Assembly: GCA_944407095.1 (NCBI GenBank)
Contig: OX097180.1
Coordinates: 558,001-622,000, forward strand
DNA: 64,000 nucleotides
Direction of reading: 5' to 3'
Origin: Candidatus Enterousia intestinigallinarum
GTDB lineage: Bacteria; Pseudomonadota; Alphaproteobacteria; Rs-D84
Each line of letters starts with the position of its first letter. The stretch's first letter is position 1. Below the pieces are notes generated by a model that was not told the origin of the DNA, did not search any database, and was given only the letters and a program-made list of their open reading frames with translations. This document shows positions 8,644 to 17,595 of this stretch, one piece after another. Both the position numbers and the translations under genes were made by a program.

Positions 8644-11118
8644 ATGTCGTTAAAACCCCGCTATCGGCGCAGAATTTTTTGGACCGCATTGACCGTTGTT
8701 GGCCTGGCGGTAATGGCAATCGTACTGATTCCGCCGATGATAACCCTGAACAACCTGAAACCCAAAATAGAGCAAACAATCGCCGAACAAACTGGTGTTG
8801 CGGCAAAAATAAATGGTGATGTACATTTCAGCTTGTTGGGGCGCACAACAATTGTCGCACACGATGTTGACGTCAGTCACGGTACTATCGGTGCAATTAT
8901 GTTTTCCGTGCCATTGACTGATATCTTTGATTTGGAAAATGCAACGCTGACTGGCGATGTTGTAATATATAACGCAAATGTTGCAATTACAAACCTGATT
9001 CCACAGAATTTCAATACGCCGATTGAAATACACAATTCTCGTGTTGATTTCAGAAACCGCGATTTTGAAATCATAGATGCAACACTGAACAATGGGCATC
9101 TGGCTGGCGTTGTGCGCACAGCAAAGCATAAATATGATATCGACTTTGCTGGTGATGAATTTTTTATACATAACCAGAACGACAAACTGGAAATATCGGG
9201 CAACCTGTTTGCAAACGGTTCCGTGCGCGGACGCATATCTATGGAAACGGACAATATAAACGGTTGGTTCGGCTTTTCAGAACCACGGATAGACAAAACA
9301 ATATCGCTGACGATGTTGTTTGATTGGGATGGCGGCCGCGGTTGGTCATTTCGTGATATCGATATGGGAAACATTACCGGCAATATTACGATTATGCCGG
9401 ACGGGGAAAAAATTGTTGAACTGCGCGGGCACGACTTTACATATGACTTGTCATTTCTGATGCAACCGTCACGCATATTCTATCAAACGACATTTGATTT
9501 GGATTTTACCGGCGCACTGCAATTCGGCGACCACGTATTCAATCACTTGAAAATAGATGCCGTCGGCACGCGTGATACTTTGCGTATCAATAACATTGTG
9601 GCCGATGATATAGCAATCACCGGTGGCGAAATAGATGCAAACGGCGCACACGATGTAATGATAACAATGCCATACGACGGCGTACCAGCAACGTGCCTGT
9701 TTTATGGTACGCCATCCAACTGGCGCTGTTTGCGTTTTTCGTATGGTGACTATGTCGGGTCTGTATCTGTCAGTCCGGAAAAATTTGATGTTATGGTATA
9801 TTCTGAACAGACAATGCCCGCACGCCGCGACATACTGCACGGTCTGTTAAAATTGGCACCACGCGGACAACTGGATTTCGAATTTGCAGATATTGCCGGG
9901 GTATATGATATTGACGGCGACCAGGTTACACCAACATACAGATTTGCCCGTGGCAAGACATTATACTGGCTGGACCCCAGTATAAAACAAGTTCCGCAGT
10001 TTATGCGCAATGCCGTCGGTAACTTCACCTGGGACGATGATATGATGCACTTTGTTCCGGATTCCGGGCGCTGGGAATTATACCTGACAGACAAATATTT
10101 TTATATATCCGGCAAAAATGCCAAGGATTGGTTTCCCGGAATAGACCTGCAGGCATTTAACAATCTGGAATACAGCGTATCTGGAAACTATAACGGTGAT
10201 ACTGTTTCAAATCTGGAAATAACAATCGCCGGGCACGAATTTACGGGACGTGTCAGCGGCAACAACATAACACTGCATACGGACGTATTGAACGTTGATT
10301 CATTCGTCAGCCAATCTTATCTGGATAATTACGAAGAATTGTCTTTCCTGACCGCCGCACCCATAACAATACCGTTTACATTGCCGGTAAATGTTTCATT
10401 GTCTGCAGACACAATGGTATATAACGGAAACGCGTTCAAGAATTTCGTCTATTCATTAAAACCAGACGCACAAACATTTTCAATAACGGACAGCGACCGC
10501 GGAAATCTGTTGGCAACACTGACACGACGCGGGAACAAATATGACATATTCGCACAGTTAAATCGATTTGTGTTAAATGGCAATTTGTTAGGACGTCAAA
10601 TGCCACTGAACGTACGGGACGCAATGGTTACCGCTGAAATAGAACTGTCAACATATGGAAACATCGCGCACGATTTGGAATACAATCTGTCCGGTGATTT
10701 GGATTTGACGTTCGAAGGCGGATATCTGGTTGGTATCGGGGTTGATGAATTCTTTGCGTCTGCAAACCAGATAAACACATTTAATGCTGAATATGCGTTG
10801 TCTTACGCACTGGAAGACGGGGAATCGCAAATCAAAACAATGCGTGTTATCGGCAGATACAACAATGGCGATTTCAAAACCACTGCACCAATAGAACTGC
10901 GCCTGCGCCATACGGATGCAACCGGCGAACTAGAAATATCAGACGGTGCAATGACTGCGTCGTTTAATCTGACACTGCGTGGAACGTCCCCCGTACCACA
11001 ACCGATTGATTTACAAATAAATCCAGATGGCACGCGCAAGTATTCTCTGTCGGAAATTATGATGAATTTTGATGCGACGTTTATGCGTGATTTTGTACGC
11101 ACACACAATAAATTCTGA
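8644..11118 (+). CDS. AsmA-family protein, inner-membrane anchored, periplasmic
   Basis: Large repeat-rich protein of the AsmA/TamB-like group, whose members bridge the envelope and are linked to lipid transport and outer-membrane homeostasis. The N-terminus has one membrane helix (about residues 13-35) followed by the family start LKPKIEQTIAEQTGVAAKINGDV and SLLGRTTIVAHDVDVSHG. A long beta-rich middle follows. The C-terminal AsmA domain is about residues 670-815 (LSGDLDLTFEGGYLVGIG, then ELEISDGAMTASFNLTLRG). The length of 824 residues is within the family range. ATG 8644 follows AGGGAATAGAGGA. The substrate is unknown. Confidence 0.85.
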   Translation: MSLKPRYRRRIFWTALTVVGLAVMAIVLIPPMITLNNLKPKIEQTIAEQTGVAAKINGDVHFSLLGRTTIVAHDVDVSHGTIGAIMFSVPLTDIFDLENATLTGDVVIYNANVAITNLIPQNFNTPIEIHNSRVDFRNRDFEIIDATLNNGHLAGVVRTAKHKYDIDFAGDEFFIHNQNDKLEISGNLFANGSVRGRISMETDNINGWFGFSEPRIDKTISLTMLFDWDGGRGWSFRDIDMGNITGNITIMPDGEKIVELRGHDFTYDLSFLMQPSRIFYQTTFDLDFTGALQFGDHVFNHLKIDAVGTRDTLRINNIVADDIAITGGEIDANGAHDVMITMPYDGVPATCLFYGTPSNWRCLRFSYGDYVGSVSVSPEKFDVMVYSEQTMPARRDILHGLLKLAPRGQLDFEFADIAGVYDIDGDQVTPTYRFARGKTLYWLDPSIKQVPQFMRNAVGNFTWDDDMMHFVPDSGRWELYLTDKYFYISGKNAKDWFPGIDLQAFNNLEYSVSGNYNGDTVSNLEITIAGHEFTGRVSGNNITLHTDVLNVDSFVSQSYLDNYEELSFLTAAPITIPFTLPVNVSLSADTMVYNGNAFKNFVYSLKPDAQTFSITDSDRGNLLATLTRRGNKYDIFAQLNRFVLNGNLLGRQMPLNVRDAMVTAEIELSTYGNIAHDLEYNLSGDLDLTFEGGYLVGIGVDEFFASANQINTFNAEYALSYALEDGESQIKTMRVIGRYNNGDFKTTAPIELRLRHTDATGELEISDGAMTASFNLTLRGTSPVPQPIDLQINPDGTRKYSLSEIMMNFDATFMRDFVRTHNKF

Positions 11119-11122
11119 TTGA

Positions 11123-11479
11123 TTATTTTCTGCCTGTTTCACGGATAAACACATCACGGGCAATTATGTTACCAGCATCATCGGCATAGTAACGATACCG
11201 CCCAACGGGCGCACTGTAAAATCCACGTGCACGAAAATCGATGCCGCGCGTATTACGAACCAGCATCTTGTCGCGCCCGATTAAATCGGCACGCCGTCCA
11301 CAAAAAATACAACGCACAAAATCAAAAATATTTCGTGATGCGGCGCGTGGCGCATACAATGCACAACCACGCTTTACCAGTCGCGACATATTATACGCGT
11401 CGCGATTTGCCATCAGTACGCTTTTCTGATATTGACTTAGCCCCAATATGGTTGCCAGTTTATCTATGTCACAATTCAT
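11123..11479 (-). CDS. hypothetical protein, 118 residues
   Basis: No family recognised. The N-terminal half is helical (LATILGLSQYQKSVLMANRD). The second half is rich in Arg and aromatic residues, with an FVRCIFCGRR segment that could be half of a zinc site and a beta-rich tail (VGRYRYYADDAGNIIARDV). ATG 11479 is chosen because AGGTGG lies five bases before it; the frame stays open upstream to 11662 without a better start. It is convergent with the AsmA gene, with the stops four bases apart, and lies downstream of aspS beyond a terminator. Confidence 0.55.
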   Translation of the reverse strand: MNCDIDKLATILGLSQYQKSVLMANRDAYNMSRLVKRGCALYAPRAASRNIFDFVRCIFCGRRADLIGRDKMLVRNTRGIDFRARGFYSAPVGRYRYYADDAGNIIARDVFIRETGRK

Positions 11480-11549
11480 TTTGCCACCTGCATTTTTATC
11501 AAAAATTATACAGACGACACAGGTATGTTTTAATAGGTTTGATTTCTTA

Positions 11550-11590
11550 TAAAACACAAACGGGCGGACAAATTGCCCGCCCGATTTTTT
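11550..11590 (-). terminator. rho-independent terminator after aspS
   Basis: A 7-bp GC-rich stem, 11561-11567 with 11577-11583, is followed on the minus strand by TTTGTGTTTTAT. It begins about 20 bases after the aspS stop. The opposite strand has six T after the stem, so it may also act the other way. Confidence 0.75.
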
Positions 11591-11603
11591 ATGCACACGC
11601 GCC

Positions 11604-13373
11604 CTATCCTTTTTTACGAATTTGGATATGGACTTCGCGCAGTTGTTTTTCCGTAACTTCACTAGGTGACCCCATCAGCAAGTCCTGGCCACGCTGATTT
11701 GTCGGGAAAGCAACAACTTCGCGCAGGTTTGGTTCGGCCAGCATAATCTGAACCAATCTGTCCAGACCAAATGCGCAACCACCGTGCGGCGGCGCACCAT
11801 ACTGGAACGCAGTGTACATTCCGCCAAACTTCTGCTTTACGATTTCTTCGTCATATCCCGTAATTTCAAAGCAGCGCAACATAACGTCCGGGTTAAAGTT
11901 ACGCAGACCACCGCTGCATATTTCCGCACCGTTCAAAACCATATCGAACTGTGCGGCCTTGATGGACAGCGGGTCTTTGGTTTTCAATTCTTCCAATGTT
12001 GCCATTGGATACGAAAACGGATTGTGCGTGAACGCCAGACCAGTCGGAGATTCTTCATCCGCTTCAAAGAACGGGAATTCTTCAATCCAACACAGACGGA
12101 ATTCTTTTTCATCAATCAGGCCCAAATCTTCGCCCAATTTTGTACGCAATTTGCCCGCCGCCTTGGCTGCTGTATCGGGCGTATCGCACACAAAGAACAA
12201 CGATGCATTGTCACCAGCGATTTCGTGCAGTTTTGCAATTCTGTCCGCGTCCAGTTTTTTTGCAACGGGTCCCTTGGCTTCGCCAGCAAAGACGATATAT
12301 CCCAATCCGCCCAGTCCCAGTTCCTTTACCGCATAATCACCCAGTTTATCAAACCAGGAACGTGGCTTATCAGCACTGTTTGGTGCGGGAATCGCGCGCA
12401 CGACTGAACCGTTTTCAATAGCATTTGCAAATATGCCGAAATCAGATCCGCGGAAAATTTCCGTCACATCAGATATTATAATCGGATTACGCAAATCAGG
12501 TTTGTCTGTACCATATTTCAGCATCGCATCGTCAAACGCAATGTGTGGAATTTCCGCGCATATTTTCGCACCCGGCACAAATTCACGTATAATTTGTGGC
12601 ATCAGTGTATCACCCACCGCCTGAATATCACGCAAATCAACAAAGGACATTTCCAAATCCAACTGGTAAAACTCCAGCAATCTGTCCGCACGCAAATCTT
12701 CATCACGGAAACAAGGCGCAATCTGGAAATACCGGTCAAAACCAGAAATCTGCAACAACTGCTTAAACTGCTGTGGTGCCTGGGGCAGTGCGTAAAAATA
12801 TCCGTGATGCAGGCGCGACGGCACGATAAAGTCACGTGCGCCCTCTGGACTGGATGCGGTCAAAATCGGGGTTTGAAATTCTGAAAAGCCCATTTCCCAC
12901 ATTTTGTCGCGGATAAATTTTATCATACGGTTGCGCATCAGAATATTGTGATGCAGCGATTCACGACGTAAATCAATATAACGATATTTCAGACGCAAAT
13001 CTTCGGACACGGTGTCATCGTCGCCAAACACCTGGAACGGCAAAACATCCGCATTTGTCAGAACGTGCCAATCGGTAACCTTTATTTCAATTTCACCGGT
13101 CGGAATTTTATCGTTCACGGCGGCCGCGTCACGCGCAACAACCGTGCCCGTCACCTGAATAACAGATTCCGGACGCACGCGTTCCATTTCTGCATCACCA
13201 CCGTCAAACACACATTGCGTTATACCGTAATTATCGCGCAGGTCAACAAACAACAATGCGCCGTGGTCACGTTTGCGATGCACCCACCCGGACAAAGTAA
13301 CCGTTTCACCAACATTTGATTTGTTTAATTCGCCACAGGTGTGCGTTCTGTACTTTGATTTCAAAGATAACAT
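11604..13373 (-). CDS. aspS: aspartyl-tRNA synthetase, probably non-discriminating type
   Basis: Class II synthetase charging tRNA-Asp. The N-terminal OB-fold anticodon domain contains GWVHRKRDHGALLFVDLRD (about residues 29-47). The catalytic domain has motif 2 (FRDEDLRADR), a GAD-type insert in the bacterial position and motif 3 (GLDRLVQIML). The length of 589 residues is normal. His37, in the KRDHG segment, is the state found in non-discriminating AspRS, which also charges tRNA-Asn for GatCAB; discriminating enzymes usually have Leu. ATG 13373 follows GGGACCAAA. Upstream in-frame codons to 13469 encode an unrelated low-quality extension and were left out. Confidence 0.95.
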   Translation of the reverse strand: MLSLKSKYRTHTCGELNKSNVGETVTLSGWVHRKRDHGALLFVDLRDNYGITQCVFDGGDAEMERVRPESVIQVTGTVVARDAAAVNDKIPTGEIEIKVTDWHVLTNADVLPFQVFGDDDTVSEDLRLKYRYIDLRRESLHHNILMRNRMIKFIRDKMWEMGFSEFQTPILTASSPEGARDFIVPSRLHHGYFYALPQAPQQFKQLLQISGFDRYFQIAPCFRDEDLRADRLLEFYQLDLEMSFVDLRDIQAVGDTLMPQIIREFVPGAKICAEIPHIAFDDAMLKYGTDKPDLRNPIIISDVTEIFRGSDFGIFANAIENGSVVRAIPAPNSADKPRSWFDKLGDYAVKELGLGGLGYIVFAGEAKGPVAKKLDADRIAKLHEIAGDNASLFFVCDTPDTAAKAAGKLRTKLGEDLGLIDEKEFRLCWIEEFPFFEADEESPTGLAFTHNPFSYPMATLEELKTKDPLSIKAAQFDMVLNGAEICSGGLRNFNPDVMLRCFEITGYDEEIVKQKFGGMYTAFQYGAPPHGGCAFGLDRLVQIMLAEPNLREVVAFPTNQRGQDLLMGSPSEVTEKQLREVHIQIRKKG

Positions 13374-13540
13374 TTTGGTCCCTTTTGTTTTTGGGGCCAT
13401 TTGCATAAAAAGGAAACGGCACCCATATTTTAATTTCAGGGGCGCAAATTTCATATTGCGCGGTGCCACCCCGATTTGTCACTTTTGTTAGGTTTTGCCT
13501 ACTCCGTGGTTGTCAGTCACATCATCGTACGCGTCCCCAA

Positions 13541-13554
13541 AAATCCTGGTGCCC
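13541..13554. repeat. left direct repeat of the R-M island, copy of the tRNA-Thr 3' end
   Basis: AAATCCTGGTGCCC occurs here and again at 16191-16204, where it is the 3' end of tRNA-Thr(GGT) with its CCA plus seven flanking bases. The two copies enclose 2.6 kb of low-GC sequence carrying a restriction-modification system. This is the layout expected when an element inserts into a tRNA 3' end and regenerates it. No tRNA body is visible beside this copy. The gene-free space 13374-13718 otherwise holds aspS upstream sequence and, from 13645, the C-box. Confidence 0.65.
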
Positions 13555-13644
13555 CTACTGCATAAAAGTTGGGACAACTGGAACAGATTTTATAATGAAA
13601 TTATCCGAAATGCAAGGATTATATAAAAACAAACACGCACCTGT

Positions 13645-13678
13645 ATGTGACTTATAGTCCGTAGTCATATTGTCAACA
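13645..13678 (+). promoter_or_regulatory. C-box operator of the restriction-modification controller
   Basis: Two neighbouring half-site pairs, GACTTATAGTC (13649-13659) then TAGTCATATTGTC, joined by CG. This matches the known C-protein operator layout (GACT..AGTC) and closely resembles the remembered Esp1396I-type operator TGTGACTTATAGTCCGT. It lies 41 bases before the controller start. In characterised systems one site activates and the second represses the controller and endonuclease genes. Confidence 0.8.
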
Positions 13679-13718
13679 TTTTATTATCATATATTCTTAT
13701 AAAAATACGAGGACATAA

Positions 13719-13937
13719 ATGATTCGTAATTTAGTCGGGGAAAGAATAAAACAACTGCGACAAATAAAAAAACTTTCTCAAGAGCAATGCGCTTTCATAG
13801 CCGGAATTGACAGAACATATTTAAGCGGAGTTGAACGTGGGCAGCGCAATATATCTATTATAAACTTAGAAAAAATATGTACGGCTCTTGGTGTAAGCTT
13901 GGGTGAATTCTTTGGAGGTACGAATGCAACAAATTGA
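13719..13937 (+). CDS. controller (C) protein of a type II R-M system, XRE-type HTH
   Basis: 72-residue DNA-binding regulator that times endonuclease expression after entry into a new host. The helix-turn-helix covers about residues 18-45 (LSQEQCAFIAGIDRTYLSGV) and is followed by ERGQRNISIINLEKICTALG, typical of C proteins. It is preceded by a C-box and overlaps the endonuclease start by 14 bases, so C and R are translationally coupled. Base composition is clearly lower in GC than in the flanking core genes. Confidence 0.9.
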   Translation: MIRNLVGERIKQLRQIKKLSQEQCAFIAGIDRTYLSGVERGQRNISIINLEKICTALGVSLGEFFGGTNATN

Positions 13938-14631
13938 TTTTATGATTAAAGAATTAGAAGATGACAATCAAAAGAAAATACTTCAGCGTTTTAAAGATGA
14001 ACACCTGAAACGCTGGAAAACACGATTTCCTTATGTGGACTTATTTTTAATTCCAACCGGTAAAGATTATGGCAGTGTAGCCGAAACCAATTTAATAAAA
14101 CGATTAAATGGCCTAACAAAGCATCTGGGTGATCCAAGTTATGATGCTGAATACTATGAAGGAAATAATTTACTAAAAATAGAAATAAAATCTTTACGTG
14201 CGATAAAATCAAAATCTAAGAAAACGGATGAAGACGAAGATAAATACATAATGGAACGAATTATTTCCATTAAAGAAAAAACCAAGAAATTTTCTACTAG
14301 TTCTTTCCAACAGGTTAAACCAACAAATTGCGATTGGTTTATTTTTCACATCCAATATGGTGATGGTGAAAGATTATTTATAATACCTTCTACATTAATA
14401 AGCAGAACCCCGGGAAAGGACCACTGCGAATTCGGAAAATTACCACTATCTAAGCAACACGATCATAATAAAGAAGAGGGACAAATAAACATAGGTCAAG
14501 TATTGAAATATAAGGAATATTTTGAGATATCACCATTTAATGATTCAAAATCATATAATTTTGCGGACTTAAAAAAGGAAATTTCTAGCCGACTGGATGG
14601 CATTAACTGGATGCTCCCTGAATGCGGATAA
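13924..14631 (+). CDS. type II restriction endonuclease, PD-(D/E)XK type
   Basis: 235 residues, low GC. A likely nuclease core is the segment SYDAEYYEGNNLLKIEIKS, where Asp74 (or Asp70) with Glu87 and Lys89 fits D-(X)n-E-X-K. Basic, charged sequence follows. Function is inferred from this motif and from its place between a C protein and a methyltransferase; the recognition site cannot be read from the sequence. ATG 13924 is preferred over the in-frame GTG 13903 because TTTGGAGG precedes it at the right distance. It is convergent with the methyltransferase gene, with the stops five bases apart. Confidence 0.8.
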   Translation: MQQIDFMIKELEDDNQKKILQRFKDEHLKRWKTRFPYVDLFLIPTGKDYGSVAETNLIKRLNGLTKHLGDPSYDAEYYEGNNLLKIEIKSLRAIKSKSKKTDEDEDKYIMERIISIKEKTKKFSTSSFQQVKPTNCDWFIFHIQYGDGERLFIIPSTLISRTPGKDHCEFGKLPLSKQHDHNKEEGQINIGQVLKYKEYFEISPFNDSKSYNFADLKKEISSRLDGINWMLPECG

Positions 14632-14636
14632 AATTA

Positions 14637-16106
14637 TTAAATTTTTCTCAATTCCAGCGGAATAAATTTTTTTGGAATTGCAAAGTAAAACCTTTTATTA
14701 TTTTTTTTCATATCCTTATACCATTGCGTCCGTGAAATATATATAAGATATTCAAATACATTAGACAATGGCTCTGATGTATTTTTTTTCCACCACTTTT
14801 TAAAATTTTCTGTTAAATTGTCTTCTATACCATCTATCGGCACCGTTCGATTTGCACCAGGTGATACATTCCTGTTACAATCATACTCACAATATCCAAA
14901 ATAATCCGTTGAACTATGAGAAGGATTGCCCGTAAAATAAAAAGATTTACAGGGATTTGGATTTAACTCATACACAAAATTTTTATTCTTTTTCAATTTT
15001 GCACATCTGAAATAAAACCTTGTACCGTCTCTAACCTGAATTGGTTTATAATTATTCAAATTCTCAAACTCAGAAATAATATCTGGCTTTAATTGGATGT
15101 TTTTCACATAAGATAATATAACTTGTAGCTTTTTTTGTACAAGTTCTGACTCAAACGGCTCATCAAAAATCTTTAAATGAAACTTGTTATTATATTGTAA
15201 TAATTTATATAAAGTTTCAATGTCTATATTATTATTAGAAATAATTTTACATAATCTATTTTTAAACTGATGTATACTTTCCCCCTGGACGGACATTAAT
15301 AAACTTTCACATGGAACAGAGCCCAAAAAAGTTTTTTTAAATATTTTTTGAAAAGGAATAACTTCGTTATTCTCTAGACATAGATATTCATTTAAATTAC
15401 ATACTTTTCCATCAATAATCACCGTCGTTTGTTCTTGATTTGCCAAGGCAAATAAAGATGTTTCTTGTGTAGATTCTGGTTTAACAATAAGAGATAAATA
15501 AACTAGATCTTGCGTAACATTATCAAATTCACTGCCCTGAATAGATATTATATTCTTAAAAAAACACTGTTCTTTTAAAAACTTTTTAAATCTATCAAAA
15601 TATTTGGAGTTATTTTTTAACAACGATGTTGGAATAATATAGTGAATTTCACCCGTTGTATTGTTTCTACGAAAAATATCTATTGTATGCAGTATAAAAA
15701 AGACAGCCTCCTCCCTGCAACCAAGTACATCGTATTCTTTTGTCAATTTGTTTATACAGTGCTTATGCGTTGTCAAAGAATATGCAGGTGTTCTAAATGG
15801 TGGGTTGCCAATAAATAAAAGTTTTTTATTGGTTTTTGGCATAAAATCATAAAAATCCATATTATACAATTCTGTATTTTCATCACACAACGATGCAGAA
15901 AATAGTTCGTTATCTAATTCTATACCTATTTTTTTATTTTTTATTTTTTTTAACGCTTTTATAAAATTTCCAGTTCCAAAAGATGGTTCTATAACCAGGT
16001 AATCCTGAAAATCAATTTGTGCAACAATAGAATTGCATATATCTATCGGTGTAAAAAATTGCCCATAAATAAATTTTTTATCTTGTACACTTTTTCTTTC
16101 TAACAT
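14637..16106 (-). CDS. N6-adenine DNA methyltransferase of a type II R-M system
   Basis: Protective methylase partner of the 13924-14631 endonuclease. The motif order is X (YGQFFTPIDICNSIV), I (VIEPSFGTGNF) and IV (FIGNPPFRTPAY, catalytic NPPF), which is the gamma-class arrangement with target recognition in the C-terminal half. It is very AT-rich and Lys/Asn-rich compared with core genes, a sign of transfer. The start is uncertain: ATG 16106 is listed, and GTG 16115 is in frame just upstream with GGAAAG before it. It is transcribed towards the endonuclease from beside the tRNA, separately from the controller operon. Confidence 0.9.
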   Translation of the reverse strand: MLERKSVQDKKFIYGQFFTPIDICNSIVAQIDFQDYLVIEPSFGTGNFIKALKKIKNKKIGIELDNELFSASLCDENTELYNMDFYDFMPKTNKKLLFIGNPPFRTPAYSLTTHKHCINKLTKEYDVLGCREEAVFFILHTIDIFRRNNTTGEIHYIIPTSLLKNNSKYFDRFKKFLKEQCFFKNIISIQGSEFDNVTQDLVYLSLIVKPESTQETSLFALANQEQTTVIIDGKVCNLNEYLCLENNEVIPFQKIFKKTFLGSVPCESLLMSVQGESIHQFKNRLCKIISNNNIDIETLYKLLQYNNKFHLKIFDEPFESELVQKKLQVILSYVKNIQLKPDIISEFENLNNYKPIQVRDGTRFYFRCAKLKKNKNFVYELNPNPCKSFYFTGNPSHSSTDYFGYCEYDCNRNVSPGANRTVPIDGIEDNLTENFKKWWKKNTSEPLSNVFEYLIYISRTQWYKDMKKNNKRFYFAIPKKFIPLELRKI

Positions 16107-16196
16107 AATAAGCACGCACTTTCCATCAATAACATAGTTATCATATTAATTTTAACAAAGAAAAGCAAGCTAAGCTAAAAGACAAATAATAAATCC

Positions 16197-16270
16197 TGGT
16201 GCCCTAAGCAAGAATCGGACTTGCGACTCGTCCTTACCAAGGACGTGTTTTACCACTAGACTATTAGGGC
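16197..16270 (-). tRNA. tRNA-Thr (anticodon GGT)
   Basis: Cloverleaf on the minus strand. The acceptor is GCCCTAA/TTAGGGC, the anticodon stem CGTCC/GGACG with loop TTGGTAA, and the T-arm GCAAG/CTTGC with a TCCGATT-type loop. CCA is encoded. Its last bases form the right-hand direct repeat of the R-M island (16191-16204), so this is the probable insertion target. Confidence 0.92.
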
Positions 16271-16311
16271 ATCTGTCCCGCCAATTATAAAGGCATTGCA
16301 ATAAAAATCAA

Positions 16312-16345
16312 GAATAAAAAACACCCCGCGGCTTTCGCGGGGCTT
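16312..16345 (-). terminator. terminator downstream of the 16371-16943 gene
   Basis: Seven-base GC stem 16324-16330 with 16336-16342 (CCCCGCG/CGCGGGG). On the minus strand it is followed by TGTTTTTTATT. It separates the small operon from tRNA-Thr(GGT). Confidence 0.85.
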
Positions 16346-16370
16346 TGTCCAACAAATAAAAGAACTCTTT

Positions 16371-16943
16371 TTATTCTATACAGCAGTTGACTGCATTTTT
16401 TACCCAGTTTTTCAGGCGTGACATTTTTCCCGTCCCCTGTGGCACTTCATTGGTATCGTTTGCGACCGCCGCGTTCTGCTTTTCCGGTGCTGACGCCGGC
16501 TTGGTTTTCACCCATTTTACATCGGCCACGTCACCATTTATCATACCCATATTCAATCCCCAGAATATGCAATACAGTCCATACGAACGATCAAACAAAT
16601 CATACGCGCCGTCTTTATCCCCCGCGGCCAATGCCTTGGTTCCAACCTCGAACAGGCGCATTGACGCGGCCAGCAGGTGCTTTGATATGCACCAGACCTC
16701 GCCCTCGTAAGACGGGATGATTTTCTGCATCATTTGTTTGCGCTGTTCGCGCACTTCATCAATCAAGTCATAGAACTGATGTTTGCCCGTTTTTGCGCCA
16801 GAAAACATCAAGTGCTCTTCAATGGAAATCAGGTTCATAATGCCGATTGTTAAATCCTGGTCGGACGACAGGTCTTTTGGATTCACCTTTTTTGCGGCGT
16901 CCAGTTTTTCAACAAACTCTTTTACATTTTTAATTTTTTCCAT
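16371..16943 (-). CDS. hypothetical protein, 190 residues, partner of a CPxC membrane protein
   Basis: Family not named. The protein is helical and soluble, with no signal peptide. A compact part (about 30-145) contains LTIGIMNLISIEEHLMFSG, EVREQRKQMMQKI and EVWCISKHLLAASMRLFEVG. An Ala/Pro-rich linker and a basic amphipathic tail with two Cys (NAVNCCIE) follow. ATG 16943 is chosen because GGGGGTAAAA precedes it; an upstream in-frame start would overlap the next gene. It lies directly after the membrane protein gene 16961-17470 and ends in a terminator, so the two form a two-gene unit under the divergent ArsR-type regulator. Confidence 0.7.
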   Translation of the reverse strand: MEKIKNVKEFVEKLDAAKKVNPKDLSSDQDLTIGIMNLISIEEHLMFSGAKTGKHQFYDLIDEVREQRKQMMQKIIPSYEGEVWCISKHLLAASMRLFEVGTKALAAGDKDGAYDLFDRSYGLYCIFWGLNMGMINGDVADVKWVKTKPASAPEKQNAAVANDTNEVPQGTGKMSRLKNWVKNAVNCCIE

Positions 16944-16960
16944 TTTTACCCCCTGTTTTT

Positions 16961-17470
16961 TTACATAGTTGCATACATAACCCAACTGGCCAACGCCAGC
17001 ACCACCACCGGTAACACAACACGTTCAAACGGAAAATGTGCGTGACCACCATTTTTCGCCTTCATCCATTCATACAGTTTTTCAACCAATATGAACAGAA
17101 TCATCCCAACCAGCGTACCGAATAAAATCGGGTCTATGTATATAAATCCCATAAACCATTGCGGGCTGTAATCAATATCGCCAACGTATGCGAACGCAAT
17201 CATCGCAACCGACAGTCCTATCAGCAACGCATTACGCCCCCAGAATTTCCACCCGCGCTTGTCAAAAAATTTAACCAGCCAATATCCCAACAGCGTCAGT
17301 AATGCCCCGGCCCACAGCCCCACAATCGCAACCGGCACCCCCATTTTTTGCGCAACACCAACACCGGCGCCAATCGCAATAGTGCAAATCGGACAGGCCG
17401 GATTCGCAACCGCCGCCGCCGGCAACATACACAGTCCCGCCGTACAAATTTTACCAAACACGGATTTCAT
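16961..17470 (-). CDS. small membrane protein with an N-terminal CPIC motif
   Basis: 169 residues. A signal-like segment (residues 1-22, ending AVANP) is followed by ACPICTIAIGAGVGVAQKMG, where Cys-Pro-x-Cys resembles a redox or metal-binding pair. About four or five membrane helices follow, and a His-containing loop (KNGGHAHFPFERV) precedes the last helix. No family name is certain. It is divergent from the tandem ArsR-type regulator, 125 bases between starts, with an AT-rich palindrome between them. A thiol, sulfur or metal stress role is inference from motif and regulator. Confidence 0.7.
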   Translation of the reverse strand: MKSVFGKICTAGLCMLPAAAVANPACPICTIAIGAGVGVAQKMGVPVAIVGLWAGALLTLLGYWLVKFFDKRGWKFWGRNALLIGLSVAMIAFAYVGDIDYSPQWFMGFIYIDPILFGTLVGMILFILVEKLYEWMKAKNGGHAHFPFERVVLPVVVLALASWVMYATM

Positions 17471-17500
17471 ACTTGCTTTCCTCCTTTAATATCATTTTTT

Positions 17501-17546
17501 AATATATATCAAAATTCATATATATTATTTATAATATATATCAAAA
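17501..17546. promoter_or_regulatory. AT-rich operator between the ArsR-type regulator and the membrane protein
   Basis: Perfect inverted repeat with 11-base arms, 17518-17528 and 17531-17541, two-base spacer. A 14-base direct repeat, AATATATATCAAAA, is at 17501-17514 and 17533-17546. ArsR-family operators are typically AT-rich palindromes like this one. It could control both divergent units. Confidence 0.6.
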
Positions 17547-17595
17547 AGTCAAATAATATATTTACGATTCAAAAAAATAGTGTTATATTAAAGGT

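Noticed and set aside
13463..13657. 64-codon open frame across the left repeat of the R-M island
   Set aside because: No ribosome-binding site or protein-like composition, and it crosses the putative insertion boundary.
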